64,000 nucleotides of DNA from an uncultured Bacteroidia bacterium. Its GTDB lineage: Bacteria; Bacteroidota; Bacteroidia; Bacteroidales; UBA932. The DNA is taken from assembly GCA_902782225.1 (NCBI GenBank), contig CACZMF010000005.1, forward strand, positions 62,001 to 126,000. The letters run 5' to 3'. A program made the position numbers and the translations under genes. How positions within the stretch are numbered: the first letter of the stretch is position 1; every line of letters begins with the position of its first letter. The notes beneath the pieces were generated by a model that saw only the letters and a list, made by a program, of their open reading frames with translations, was not told the DNA's origin and searched no databases. Below are positions 17,684-26,040 of this stretch, in pieces.

Positions 17684-18951
17684 TAGTCTTCAAATTCTGC
17701 TTTAAGTATCCGGACAACGTCCTCGACAGTCTCGTCGTCGAGGTCGGCGCGCTTGGCGATGTCTTCAGGGTCGATTGCGAGCACGCTCTTGGCGGTGTCG
17801 CAGCCTATGCCCTTGAGTTTGTCGATAACCCAGCCGTCGATTTCGTTGGCGAAATCGTCGAGCAGTACGTCTTCCTCCTCCTCTTCGAACTCGGACTTGG
17901 AGAGCTCCCTCCAGACCTCGATCTCACGGCCGATGAGCTTGCCGGCAAGCAGGACGTTGACACCGTTGCGGCCGATGCCCTTCTTGACCTCGTCGGGAAG
18001 CATATACACCTTGACCTTGTCTTCGGGACTCTGGCCCATGTCGATGCTGGACACCATACCGGGAGAAAGGGCCCTCTGGATGAGGAGGGTGGGATTGTTG
18101 GACCAGGGAATCACGTCGATGTTCTCGTTGCGGAGTTCGCGGACGATTCCAAGTATGCGGCTGCCCTTCACGCCGATGCAGGCTCCGATGGGATCCACAC
18201 GGTCGTCGTAGGACTCCACAGCCACCTTGGCGCGGTCGCCGGGCACGCGGACCACCTTCTTGACGGTGATCAGGCCGTCGGCGATTTCGGGGACTTCCTG
18301 CTCGAAGAGTCTCTCGAGGAATTCGTCGCTGACGCGGCTCAGGGTGATGTAGGGAGTGGTATTGTTGCGCATCTCCACGCTCTTGATGATGGCGCGCACG
18401 GACTCGCTCTTCTTGAAGCGCTCGCCCGGAATCTGCTCGGCCTTGGGGATGTGGAGTTCATTGCCGTCCTCGTCGAGGATGAGGACTTCCTTGCTCCAGG
18501 TCTGATAGACCTCGCCCACGAAGAGTTCACCGACTTTCTCGGAGTACTTCTTATAGACGTTGGCCTTCTCGATGTCCATGATACGGCCCTGGAGGTTCTG
18601 GCGTATATTGAGAATTCCGCGGCGTCCGAAGGATGCGAGCGGGAAAAGCTTGGCGTAGGAGTCGCCGATTTCATAGTCGTCGTCGCCGGTGAGTTCCTGC
18701 ACCTGCTCGAGGGTCATTTCCGCGTTGGGATTTTCCACCTCTTCGACGATTTCGAAGTTCTGGTAGATTTCGCAGGTACCTTTATCGACGTTCACGATCA
18801 CGTCGAAGTTGTCGGAGCTGCCGAATGTCTTGGCGATCTGGGTCAGGAACACGTCCTTGAGCACGCCCATCATCACCGAACGGTCGATGTTCTTCTCCTC
18901 CTTGAAGTCCTTGAAGGCGTCAATGAGGGTGATTACTTTTTCTTTTTCCAT
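17683..18951 (-). CDS. nusA: Transcription elongation/termination factor NusA
   Basis: 422 residues. N-terminal RNA-polymerase-binding domain (about 1-125), S1 domain (about 130-200, [15 protein letters not shown]), two KH domains (about 205-345, including [11 protein letters not shown] and [12 protein letters not shown]) and a C-terminal tail with acidic residues and a helix-hairpin-helix-like segment. Binds elongating polymerase and influences pausing, termination and rRNA antitermination. Stop overlaps infB by 1 base and start is adjacent to the rimP stop, the classic operon order. Confidence 0.96.
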   Translation of the reverse strand: MEKEKVITLIDAFKDFKEEKNIDRSVMMGVLKDVFLTQIAKTFGSSDNFDVIVNVDKGTCEIYQNFEIVEEVENPNAEMTLEQVQELTGDDDYEIGDSYAKLFPLASFGRRGILNIRQNLQGRIMDIEKANVYKKYSEKVGELFVGEVYQTWSKEVLILDEDGNELHIPKAEQIPGERFKKSESVRAIIKSVEMRNNTTPYITLSRVSDEFLERLFEQEVPEIADGLITVKKVVRVPGDRAKVAVESYDDRVDPIGACIGVKGSRILGIVRELRNENIDVIPWSNNPTLLIQRALSPGMVSSIDMGQSPEDKVKVYMLPDEVKKGIGRNGVNVLLAGKLIGREIEVWRELSKSEFEEEEEDVLLDDFANEIDGWVIDKLKGIGCDTAKSVLAIDPEDIAKRADLDDETVEDVVRILKAEFED

Positions 18952-19223
18952 TATTCTTCTATAGTTTTCAATATTTCATCTGCTTCTTCCGCACCGATGC
19001 CGAGCGAGCCCACGGTCAGGGCATAATCTTCGATATTGCGGTCGAACGCCGCGAGGACAGCCCTGTGGACATACTCACAGTCAGCGAGTTCCACCGGGGC
19101 GGACTGCTTGTCGAGGGTCACTTCGAACACATTGTCGTCGTCGTTGAAATCAATGGCGACCACGGTGCAGCCGCGCTCCTGCGCAGCCTTCAGCACCACT
19201 TCTTCAAATTCGTTCCTTTGCAT
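18951..19223 (-). CDS. RimP-like protein reduced to the N-terminal domain
   Basis: 90 residues. Position directly upstream of nusA and the sequence (VELADCEYVHRAVLAAFDRN, then IEDYALTVGSLG, matching the DDC.. and ..Y.LEVSSPG landmarks) identify the alpha/beta N-terminal domain of RimP, the 30S maturation factor. RimP is normally about 150 residues with a C-terminal SH3-like domain; here the stop follows the first domain and merges with the nusA start, so the second domain is missing. The start at 19223 follows a TATATTTG promoter; a longer open frame upstream is noncoding. Confidence 0.8.
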   Translation of the reverse strand: MQRNEFEEVVLKAAQERGCTVVAIDFNDDDNVFEVTLDKQSAPVELADCEYVHRAVLAAFDRNIEDYALTVGSLGIGAEEADEILKTIEE

Positions 19224-19279
19224 ACGGTTCCGGATAACAAAAAATAGAAGCCCTTCGGCCTCTATCTTCAACACGTCTG

Positions 19280-19287
19280 CAAATATA
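19280..19287 (-). promoter_or_regulatory. Promoter -7 box of the rimP-nusA-infB operon
   Basis: TATATTTG on the minus strand, giving a leader of about 50 bases before the rimP ATG at 19223. Confidence 0.6.
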
Positions 19288-19319
19288 GTAATTCTATGGC
19301 AAACCGCCAAATAAATAAC

Positions 19320-19327
19320 TATATTTG
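19320..19327 (+). promoter_or_regulatory. Promoter -7 box of pnuC
   Basis: TATATTTG. It lies downstream of the ATG at 19296, which therefore would not be transcribed from this promoter; the GTG at 19332 is only 5 bases beyond, implying a leaderless or nearly leaderless message. Confidence 0.55.
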
Positions 19328-19331
19328 TGCC

Positions 19332-20105
19332 GTGGACAACAACAAATTCAATAAGTATTTCTCGGTTTTCATCCTGCTGGGAATGACCGTGGTCACAGTA
19401 GCCGCCACGGCCCTGAAATTCGGCCCCGCCGACCCCCAGGGGCGCTGGCTGCTGCTCTTTGCCGCCTTCGGGTCCCTGATGGGCGTGGCCGCGACAGTGG
19501 CCTCCGCAAACGGCAAGATCATCACCTTCCTGTTCGGGCTGCTGGACGTGGCGATCTACGGCGCCATGTGCCTCCTGAACTGGAAGAACGGCAGTTCCGG
19601 CCTCGGCAACGCCGTGCTGCATTTTGTCTATTTCGTGCCCATGCAGTTCGTGGGTTTCTTCCAGTGGCGCAAGCGCGGCAGCGACGACGAAGGCAGTGTC
19701 AAGGCCAGGCGGCTTGGCTGGAAGCAGCGCCTGCTTGCCGCTGGAGTCTTCCTCGCCGGCTCATTCATTGCCTACCTGATCATAGCCCGTTTCGACAAAT
19801 CCGCAGCCGACACTTTCATCAAGACCGCCGTTGTGCTCGACGTGCTTCCGCTGATGTGCAACATCATAGGGCAGTTCCTGATGAGCACGGCATATATGGA
19901 ACAGTGGTTTTTCTGGATAGGCGTCAACATCTTCTCCATCGCAATGTGGAGCGTCAGCCTGAAAAACGACCCGGGCTCATCCTACGCCCTTATCTATATC
20001 GTCAAGTATTCCTTCTACCTCCTCAACTCCCTCAACGGCCTTCGCAACTGGCTCATTTTAAGTAGGCCAGGCTCTCAGGACCCTCGTTGTACAGGAGATC
20101 CATGA
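19332..20105 (+). CDS. pnuC: PnuC-family nicotinamide riboside transporter
   Basis: 257 residues from the GTG start (269 if the ATG at 19296 is used). Seven or so hydrophobic helices and PnuC landmarks: FVPMQFVGFFQWRKRG, and EQWFFWIGVNIFSI near the C-terminus. Takes up nicotinamide riboside by facilitated diffusion for NAD salvage; some relatives carry thiamine or riboflavin. Start chosen because the promoter TATATTTG at 19320-19327 lies between the two candidate starts. Its 3' end overlaps the convergent wbqC gene by 53 bases. Confidence 0.87.
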   Translation: MDNNKFNKYFSVFILLGMTVVTVAATALKFGPADPQGRWLLLFAAFGSLMGVAATVASANGKIITFLFGLLDVAIYGAMCLLNWKNGSSGLGNAVLHFVYFVPMQFVGFFQWRKRGSDDEGSVKARRLGWKQRLLAAGVFLAGSFIAYLIIARFDKSAADTFIKTAVVLDVLPLMCNIIGQFLMSTAYMEQWFFWIGVNIFSIAMWSVSLKNDPGSSYALIYIVKYSFYLLNSLNGLRNWLILSRPGSQDPRCTGDP

Positions 20106-20637
20106 CGGAAAGGCCCGGGACGAAACCGAAGCGATCCCGGAAGACCTGCCAGTAGGGCCTGCCCACATAGGAGGACGATTTTTTCGGATCTATCGAATTG
20201 CGGAGGTCCCCTTCCACTTCACGCACGAAATCAGCGGTCGGGACTATCTCCGGCGAGATGCCTATCTTGCGGCAGAAGAAGCCGATAATGTCCATGTTCA
20301 TGTCCCAGAGCCTCTCCCTGCGGGCATCCAGCAGCGCATATAGTTCATCCCGGTAGTACTCGAAAAACGGCGAACTGTAGTAGGCGGTGTCGATAGCATA
20401 CTCGCACTGCCTGAGCCACGGCGTGCTCCAGTCCACGCGTATGTCCCGGATAAGCCGCGTCCCGTCGTGGAGCACCGGCACGCGCAGGTCCATGGGACCG
20501 CCCTCCGTCAGGATGCGGCAGCGGTTGCGCCAGGTCTGCTTACGGTAACTCTCGCACGCCTCCATATAAACGGTCGAGTTCCCCGCCAGCACGGCGAAGA
20601 ACTCAATCGGAGGGAACCAGGCAGTGGACAGGGTCAC
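20053..20637 (-). CDS. WbqC-family protein
   Basis: 194 residues with the WbqC family layout: an N-terminal STAWFPPIEFF segment, RNRCRILTEGGPMDLRVPV, and a C-terminal PYWQVFRDRFGFVPGLSVMDLLYNEG block. Family members are found in O-antigen and glycan loci, but the reaction is not established. It starts on the last base of lpxA, so it belongs to the lpxD-lpxC-lpxA operon; a role in LPS or surface glycan synthesis is inferred. Confidence 0.88.
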   Translation of the reverse strand: MTLSTAWFPPIEFFAVLAGNSTVYMEACESYRKQTWRNRCRILTEGGPMDLRVPVLHDGTRLIRDIRVDWSTPWLRQCEYAIDTAYYSSPFFEYYRDELYALLDARRERLWDMNMDIIGFFCRKIGISPEIVPTADFVREVEGDLRNSIDPKKSSSYVGRPYWQVFRDRFGFVPGLSVMDLLYNEGPESLAYLK

Positions 20638-21449
20638 TACTCGATGGCGCCTTTCTCCCGGGCGTCGCCGGCGCGCACTATGCCGCGCTTGGAGCCGCGG
20701 ATGAAATCCAGGATCACGTCCCTCTCCACCGACGGCGGGAAGCCTTCTTCCACCCTTGCGATGGCGTCGGAGAAGTTGTAGCCCTGGTAATAAAGCACGT
20801 CGTAGATATCCTTTATCGTGCGGATCACGTCGGAGTCGAAGCCCCTGCGGCGCAGGCCGACGATGTTCACGCCGGCGTAGCAGATGGGCACGCGGCCGCA
20901 GATGGAATAAGGCGGGATGTCCTTGTTGACGGCAGTGCCGCCGCCGACCATTGCGTGGGTGCCTATCTTGGTGAACTGGTGCACCTTGGTGCCGCCGCCT
21001 ATGATGGCCCAGTCATCCACGTCCGTCTCGCCGGCGATGCCCACGTAACTGACAAGGATGCAGTGGTTTCCGACACGGCAGTCATGGGCCACGTGGACGT
21101 AGGACATAATCAGCGTGTCGCTGCCCACCCTGGTCACGCCCTTGCCGCTGGCCCGGGTGCCACGGTTGATCGTCGCGCACTCGCGTATGTTCACGCGGTC
21201 GCCTATTTCGACATAGGTAATCTCGCCGTCGAACTTGAGGTCCTGTGGTATTGCGCCCACGACCGCACCCGGAAAGACGTTGCAGTCGCGGCCTATCTTC
21301 ACGTAGGAGAAGATGGTTGCGTGCGGAAGGATTTTGGTGCCTTCACCGATTTCCACGTTGTCGTCGATAAAAGCGTAGGGGCCGACTTCCACGGAATCGG
21401 CGAGCCTGGCGCCGGGATGCACGGAGGCAAGAGGATGAATATTAGCCAT
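20637..21449 (-). CDS. lpxA: UDP-N-acetylglucosamine acyltransferase LpxA
   Basis: 270 residues, first acyl transfer of lipid A synthesis in the cytosol. Left-handed beta-helix hexapeptide repeats from about residue 5 to 185 (for example VEIGDRVNIRECATINRGT with the catalytic-region His in HVAHDCRVGNHC), then a C-terminal helical domain (RRGFDSDVIRTIKDIYDVLYY). Two bases downstream of lpxC and overlapping wbqC by one base. LpxB is not in the window. Confidence 0.96.
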   Translation of the reverse strand: MANIHPLASVHPGARLADSVEVGPYAFIDDNVEIGEGTKILPHATIFSYVKIGRDCNVFPGAVVGAIPQDLKFDGEITYVEIGDRVNIRECATINRGTRASGKGVTRVGSDTLIMSYVHVAHDCRVGNHCILVSYVGIAGETDVDDWAIIGGGTKVHQFTKIGTHAMVGGGTAVNKDIPPYSICGRVPICYAGVNIVGLRRRGFDSDVIRTIKDIYDVLYYQGYNFSDAIARVEEGFPPSVERDVILDFIRGSKRGIVRAGDAREKGAIE

Positions 21450-21451
21450 AT

Positions 21452-22351
21452 TTACAGTTGCTTGAATACTTCTTTTGCTGCTTTCGTGTTAAGCGAGTGG
21501 CCGGACTTGTATGCCACCACGCGTGCCTTCAGGAAACCTCCCGAGAGGCGCAGGTCGCCGATGATATCCAGCAGCTTGTGGCGGCCGCACTCATCGGGAA
21601 ATCGCAGGGTCAGGTTGCTCAGGTAGCCCTCCGGAGTCACATCCAGGAGCGGCTGGCCCAGCATTTTCGACATAAGTTTGAGGCGCAGGCGCGACACCGG
21701 TTTGTCCACGATCACGATTGCGTTCTCGACGTCGCCGCCACGGGCAAGGCCCAGAAGCAGCATCGGCCAGATTTCCCGCAGGAAGCAGAAAGTGCGGCAC
21801 GGAGCCACCTGCGTGGCATAATCCACGCCTTTGCCGAATGCCACGGTCTGCCGTCCGACTGCCTTCGCCGCAAAATCTATGGTCACTTCATAGGAAGGTT
21901 CATCCGAGGGAGTAATCTTCACCCAGGCCCCGTTGCGCTCGTTACGCACTATGATTTCTTCCTTGATTTCCACCCACTTGCGGGGCGCGTTCTGCTCCAG
22001 CAGGCCATCCTGCCCAATCGCTTGCACATAAGGGGCGGCGCTGCCGTCCAGGATAGGCACTTCCGGTCCTTCGAGCTCGATATAAGCGTTGTCCACGCCC
22101 AGCCCGGTCAGGGCCGAAAGCACGTGCTCCACGGTGCCGGCCTTCGCCCCGTCCTTCTCCAGCAGCGTGCTCCGGCGGGTGCTGGCCACGCTGGAGGCAA
22201 CAGCAGGAATCTCCCTGCCGCCCAGGTCGGTGCGGATAAAAACTACGCCGGTATCCACCGGAGCGGGCTTCAGGCAGACCCTGGCAGGCTTTCCGGTGTG
22301 GAGTCCCTTACCTTCGAAACTGTATGTCGATTTCAGTGTGTACTGATTCAT
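21452..22351 (-). CDS. lpxC: UDP-3-O-acyl-N-acetylglucosamine deacetylase LpxC (no FabZ fusion)
   Basis: 299 residues, the zinc-dependent committed step of lipid A synthesis. Seen: EGKGLHTGK, zinc ligand motif VEHVLSALTGLGVDN, and FPDECGRHKLLDIIGDL with the second His and the Asp ligand. Many Bacteroidota carry LpxC fused to FabZ (about 460 residues); here the frame ends at the end of the LpxC domain and lpxA starts two bases later, so FabZ must be encoded elsewhere. Preceded by lpxD. Confidence 0.96.
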   Translation of the reverse strand: MNQYTLKSTYSFEGKGLHTGKPARVCLKPAPVDTGVVFIRTDLGGREIPAVASSVASTRRSTLLEKDGAKAGTVEHVLSALTGLGVDNAYIELEGPEVPILDGSAAPYVQAIGQDGLLEQNAPRKWVEIKEEIIVRNERNGAWVKITPSDEPSYEVTIDFAAKAVGRQTVAFGKGVDYATQVAPCRTFCFLREIWPMLLLGLARGGDVENAIVIVDKPVSRLRLKLMSKMLGQPLLDVTPEGYLSNLTLRFPDECGRHKLLDIIGDLRLSGGFLKARVVAYKSGHSLNTKAAKEVFKQL

Positions 22352-22391
22352 AAAGTATGCAAAGATAAGGATTATTTAGACGGGAATCAAA

Positions 22392-23378
22392 TCAATCGTC
22401 CACAGCCTGTTTGAATTTGGCGTATGCCTTGAGATAAGTCTGGTGGTCGATGCCGGGATTGCCATACAGTGTCTGGCCGCTCTTGCGCACGTTTCCGATG
22501 ACTGAAGACTTGGCGCAGACGGTCGTGAACGGGGCAATATTGATGTGCCCTACCACGCCCACCTGGCCGCCGAAAATGCAGCCCTCGCCTATCTTCGTGG
22601 ATCCTGCCACGCCGCACTGGGCGGCCATGGCGGTGTTCTTCCCCACCACCACGTTGTGGGCAATCTGGCAAAGGTTGTCGATACGCACGCCGTCTTCTAT
22701 GATGGTGGATTCCATCGGAGCGCGGTCCACCGTGGTGTTGGAGCCAATCTCCACGTCATTGCCTATGACCACGTTGCCGACGTGCTCGATCTTCTGCCAG
22801 CTGCCGTCCGGCTGCTTGGAATTGCCGAAACCGTCGTCACCGATAATGCATCCGGAGTGCAGGATCACCCTGTCGCCTATCACCATGCCCGGGAAAATGT
22901 GCACGCCGGGGTAGATGATGCAGTTGCGGCCTATGGTCGTGCCTTCGCCGATAGTCACATTGTCGTGGATCTGCGTGCAGTCGCCCACCCGGCAGTGCTT
23001 TCCTATAGTCACGAAATCGCCCACCCAGACGCGGCTGCCCAGTTTCGCGCTGCAGGCGATGCGGCAGCGGCCGCGGTGCCGGCGGAAACTCTTCTTGCGG
23101 TCGGCCACGATCTTAAGCAGTTGGGCAACTGCGGAATAAGCATCCGGAACCCGCACCAGGGTGGGAGCAACGGGCTGCTTTGGCACAAAATCAGAATTCA
23201 CCAGCAAGACGGACGCCTTGCTGGTGTAAACGAACTGTTCGTATTTGGGATTGGCAAAGAAGCATAACTGCCCCGCTTTGCCATGTTCAATCTTGGCGAA
23301 ACTCTTCACAGTGGCCTGGGGATCGCCCTCGACTGTGCCGCCGAGGGCGGCCGCCAGTTCTTTTGCCGTCATCTCCAT
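22392..23378 (-). CDS. lpxD: UDP-3-O-acylglucosamine N-acyltransferase LpxD
   Basis: 328 residues. N-terminal uridine-binding domain (about 1-100: ELAAALGG...FFANPKYE), then hexapeptide-repeat beta helix with the LpxD signature HSGCIIGDDGFGN and NTTVDRAPMESTII, and DNLCQIAHNVVVGKN containing the catalytic His. Transfers the second acyl chain to UDP-GlcN. Follows the FadL-type gene by one base. The start at 23378 is used; an internal ATG two codons later is equally possible. Confidence 0.95.
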   Translation of the reverse strand: MEMTAKELAAALGGTVEGDPQATVKSFAKIEHGKAGQLCFFANPKYEQFVYTSKASVLLVNSDFVPKQPVAPTLVRVPDAYSAVAQLLKIVADRKKSFRRHRGRCRIACSAKLGSRVWVGDFVTIGKHCRVGDCTQIHDNVTIGEGTTIGRNCIIYPGVHIFPGMVIGDRVILHSGCIIGDDGFGNSKQPDGSWQKIEHVGNVVIGNDVEIGSNTTVDRAPMESTIIEDGVRIDNLCQIAHNVVVGKNTAMAAQCGVAGSTKIGEGCIFGGQVGVVGHINIAPFTTVCAKSSVIGNVRKSGQTLYGNPGIDHQTYLKAYAKFKQAVDD

Positions 23379-23379
23379 A

Positions 23380-25086
23380 TCAGAGCCTCCATCCTATGGT
23401 CACAAGCACATCCCACACACCGCGTTTGATGGTCTCGAGGGGAGCTCCCACGCCCAGCGAACGACCGGCGTTGTCTTTGGCGTCATAGGCCCCGTAGTAA
23501 TAGGGAGCATAGTTCTGCACGGGATAACTGGTCGTGCGCACCGCAAGGTCGGCAAAGAACGAGCCGGGCGAAGAATAACCGATACCGAAAGAGAATGCGT
23601 GGGTCAGGTCCTTGAAATAGTGGCCCGACACCAGGTTCTGGTCGAAGACGTCCGTCTCGCCCTTGAAGCCCACGGTCTCGGCAGTGATGACGGTGCCCCT
23701 TTCGTCAAGCCAGTACTTTTCGGGGCTGGTCACGAAACTGTAGCCGGCACGCAGGGCAAGCTCGGGAATGGGCTTGACCTCAAGTCCGGCGCGCAGGGAA
23801 TGCGAAAGGCCGCCGAAGGTGCGGTTCACGTGGTTGAGCTGGGCCCAGCCGTCGTCCAGATGGTAGCCATACCTGTCTGCATCGGAGTACTTGATCACGC
23901 TGTAGTCCGTCATTTCATAGTCCACGCTCAGGAGTCCCAGTCCGGGGGCGGTCCAGGCGATGCCCGCATCGACTATGTAGGGAGTACGGAGGGAATAGGA
24001 CGCCTCGCCGAGAGAGGACATCGCGCTGCCGTTGAACTTCCTGTCCTCGAAAGAGGTGGACGCCGTGTAGCGCCACTCCTCATTGATGGAATACAGGGTA
24101 GGGCTCTGGAAGGAAGCTCCCAGCCTGAGGTTCTTGGTGGGCAGGTAGATAATGCCGAACTGGCCGTAGATACCCACGCCGGAAGCATTGTACCTGTAGC
24201 CGTTGGTGGAACTGAGGTAATTGGTGGCTTCCCTGAGCTCCGTGCCGTCCTTATCCTTGGACGTGAAGATTATGGGGAAGGCCGAAGGCTGCTGGGCGCT
24301 TTCGGAAAAGACCTCCTGCCGGCTGTATCTCAGCGTCGGAGTGCCAAGGTTGAAGCCGAAGTAGAAACTGTCCTGCACGTTGAAGGCAAAGTTCCAGGCT
24401 ATGTCGGTCTTGGAGCCATAGGTATTGAGCGCGGAAGCCTGGTCCAGGGTGCCGGGCACGTAACTGTAGGTCTCCCTTTCATTTACGCGCTCGTTGGAGC
24501 CGGCATAGCGGTTTGATCCTTCAGCTCCGTATTCGCCGAACTGGTTGGCGTCGTAGCCCGTCCACAGGAGGCGGCCCATATCATTGGGGGCGACACCGGC
24601 GGCTCCGGCGGCAAGGTTCCCGAGGTAGGACGTGGAGGAATTGGTCCCGCGGGCGGTGGAATAACTGAGGTAGTTGTTGGTCGTATTGGCCACCACTCCG
24701 AACGTCGCCCAGTTGAGCCAGTCGCTGTCGTAGGTCTCGAACACCATCATCAGGCCGATGTTGGGCATCACGAACTTGGTGTGGTTCTCCTTGATGGGAT
24801 CAGCGAAATTCACGCCGTCGGCAGCGTATGCCGTCTTCACGCCGGAGAACAGCAGGCCCGGCGTCACGGTGAACTGCCAGTAGCTGTTGACGGCGGATCC
24901 GGCAGGGTTGAATGTCACGGAGCCGAGGTCGCCGCCCAGGGCCGTCACAGCGTTGCCGAGGGCCACGGAACGGGCGGTTCCATAGTAGTTGTTGCGGCTC
25001 ATTGTGTGGCCGTCGTACATATTCTGAGCTCCCGCAGCGAAAGCGAGCGAAAGCATGAGGATCGTGGAAATGAAGATTCGTTTCAT
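23380..25086 (-). CDS. FadL/OmpP1/TodX-family outer-membrane transport protein
   Basis: 568 residues with a signal peptide ending near AFAAGAQ. The N-terminal plug-like segment carries family landmarks (ARSVALGNAVTALGGDLGSVTFNPAGSA), followed by alternating beta strands and a terminal strand ending in WDVLVTIGWRL, an aromatic/Leu end suited to BAM recognition. FadL relatives import hydrophobic compounds across the outer membrane. It lies upstream of lpxD with no gap, suggesting co-expression with envelope synthesis. Cargo unknown. Confidence 0.85.
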   Translation of the reverse strand: MKRIFISTILMLSLAFAAGAQNMYDGHTMSRNNYYGTARSVALGNAVTALGGDLGSVTFNPAGSAVNSYWQFTVTPGLLFSGVKTAYAADGVNFADPIKENHTKFVMPNIGLMMVFETYDSDWLNWATFGVVANTTNNYLSYSTARGTNSSTSYLGNLAAGAAGVAPNDMGRLLWTGYDANQFGEYGAEGSNRYAGSNERVNERETYSYVPGTLDQASALNTYGSKTDIAWNFAFNVQDSFYFGFNLGTPTLRYSRQEVFSESAQQPSAFPIIFTSKDKDGTELREATNYLSSTNGYRYNASGVGIYGQFGIIYLPTKNLRLGASFQSPTLYSINEEWRYTASTSFEDRKFNGSAMSSLGEASYSLRTPYIVDAGIAWTAPGLGLLSVDYEMTDYSVIKYSDADRYGYHLDDGWAQLNHVNRTFGGLSHSLRAGLEVKPIPELALRAGYSFVTSPEKYWLDERGTVITAETVGFKGETDVFDQNLVSGHYFKDLTHAFSFGIGYSSPGSFFADLAVRTTSYPVQNYAPYYYGAYDAKDNAGRSLGVGAPLETIKRGVWDVLVTIGWRL

Positions 25087-25113
25087 AATGGCAAAGTATT
25101 AATGGTTAAGAAA

Positions 25114-25944
25114 TTACCTGCGCCCGCCGCCACCGCTGCTGCCACCGGAATAGCCGCCGCCAGAGTGGCTGCTGCCGCCGGAATAGCCGCCTCCCGAATA
25201 GCTGCTGCCGCTGCTTCTGGAGTAACTGCTTGAAGAAGAACTGCGTGAGTAGTCAGACGAACTGCTGCGGTAGCCGGAACTGGAGCTGGAGCTCGTGGAG
25301 CCCGAACGCCTGTATCCGCTGGATGAACCGGAATGCGAGCCCGAACTGCGGCCTTTGCTGCCGGAACTGCGCAGCGAAGAGGCGGAAGAGCTGCTTCCCA
25401 GCGAGCCGGAGCGGCGGTAGTTGTTGCCTCCGGTCAGATAGTTGCCGGGGCTGGCATAGCCTTGGCGGTATGCGCTGGAGGCGTAGGAATTGTAGCCATA
25501 GTAGTAGGGGGAATAATAGCTGCGGTAGCCATAGTAGCCGTAGTGGCCGTAGCTCCACCAGGGATCCCAGAACGGATCGAACCAGGGATCGGCCCAGGAG
25601 TAATACCCCCTGTAGCTCCAGTAGGGGCTATAATAACCATAATAGGGGCTGTAGTAGCCGTAATAGCCGTAGAATGGAGAATGGAAGGGGCTGTAGTAAT
25701 AGCTGTAATAGGGGTCGTCATCCTTCTGGACAGTCCCCTTGCTGCCGAGTTTCAATGTGTCGGAAGCATTCTTCCTGGCGGCCATCTCCCTGAAGTCGTC
25801 TTCAGATAGCAGTTCCACCACGGGCTGGGGCCTGTAGTAGATGCCGTCCGGGTATTCCTGCTCCCGAGAAGCATATTGAGCGGTAGTCCCGCAAGATGCC
25901 AGCGCAAGAAGCGCGGGCAGTAAAATGATCAGACTCCGTTTCAT
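25114..25944 (-). CDS. Tyr/Gly/Ser-rich lipoprotein
   Basis: 276 residues. Lipoprotein signal (LLALASCG) followed by a short folded segment, a Tyr-rich region (about 80-160) made of repeated YYGYY, PYYGYYSP and YSPYW blocks, then a Ser/Gly/Arg region of SSSGYRSS and SGGGYSGG type to the end. This sequence style is typical of structural or adhesive surface proteins, but no domain is recognised. The start at 25944 has an unusually strong ribosome binding site for this phylum (AAAAGGAGGT, 7 bases upstream). It sits 27 bases upstream of the FadL-type gene on the same strand. Confidence 0.75.
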   Translation of the reverse strand: MKRSLIILLPALLALASCGTTAQYASREQEYPDGIYYRPQPVVELLSEDDFREMAARKNASDTLKLGSKGTVQKDDDPYYSYYYSPFHSPFYGYYGYYSPYYGYYSPYWSYRGYYSWADPWFDPFWDPWWSYGHYGYYGYRSYYSPYYYGYNSYASSAYRQGYASPGNYLTGGNNYRRSGSLGSSSSASSLRSSGSKGRSSGSHSGSSSGYRRSGSTSSSSSSGYRSSSSDYSRSSSSSSYSRSSGSSYSGGGYSGGSSHSGGGYSGGSSGGGGRR

Positions 25945-25949
25945 TATGT

Positions 25950-25960
25950 TACCTCCTTTT
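25950..25960 (-). promoter_or_regulatory. Strong Shine-Dalgarno site of the Tyr/Gly-rich lipoprotein
   Basis: AAAAGGAGGT on the minus strand, spaced well for the ATG at 25944. Most genes in this window lack such a site, so high translation is suggested and the start choice is firm. Confidence 0.7.
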
Positions 25961-25974
25961 ATAATAAAAGTTTG

Positions 25975-25982
25975 TATATTTG
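25975..25982 (+). promoter_or_regulatory. Promoter -7 box of proS
   Basis: TATATTTG, 58 bases before the proS ATG at 26041. Confidence 0.6.
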
Positions 25983-26040
25983 CGTCACAATATCCGTGCC
26001 GTCTGGCGGCACAATGCAAATTTGACAAAAAAAATTAAAT

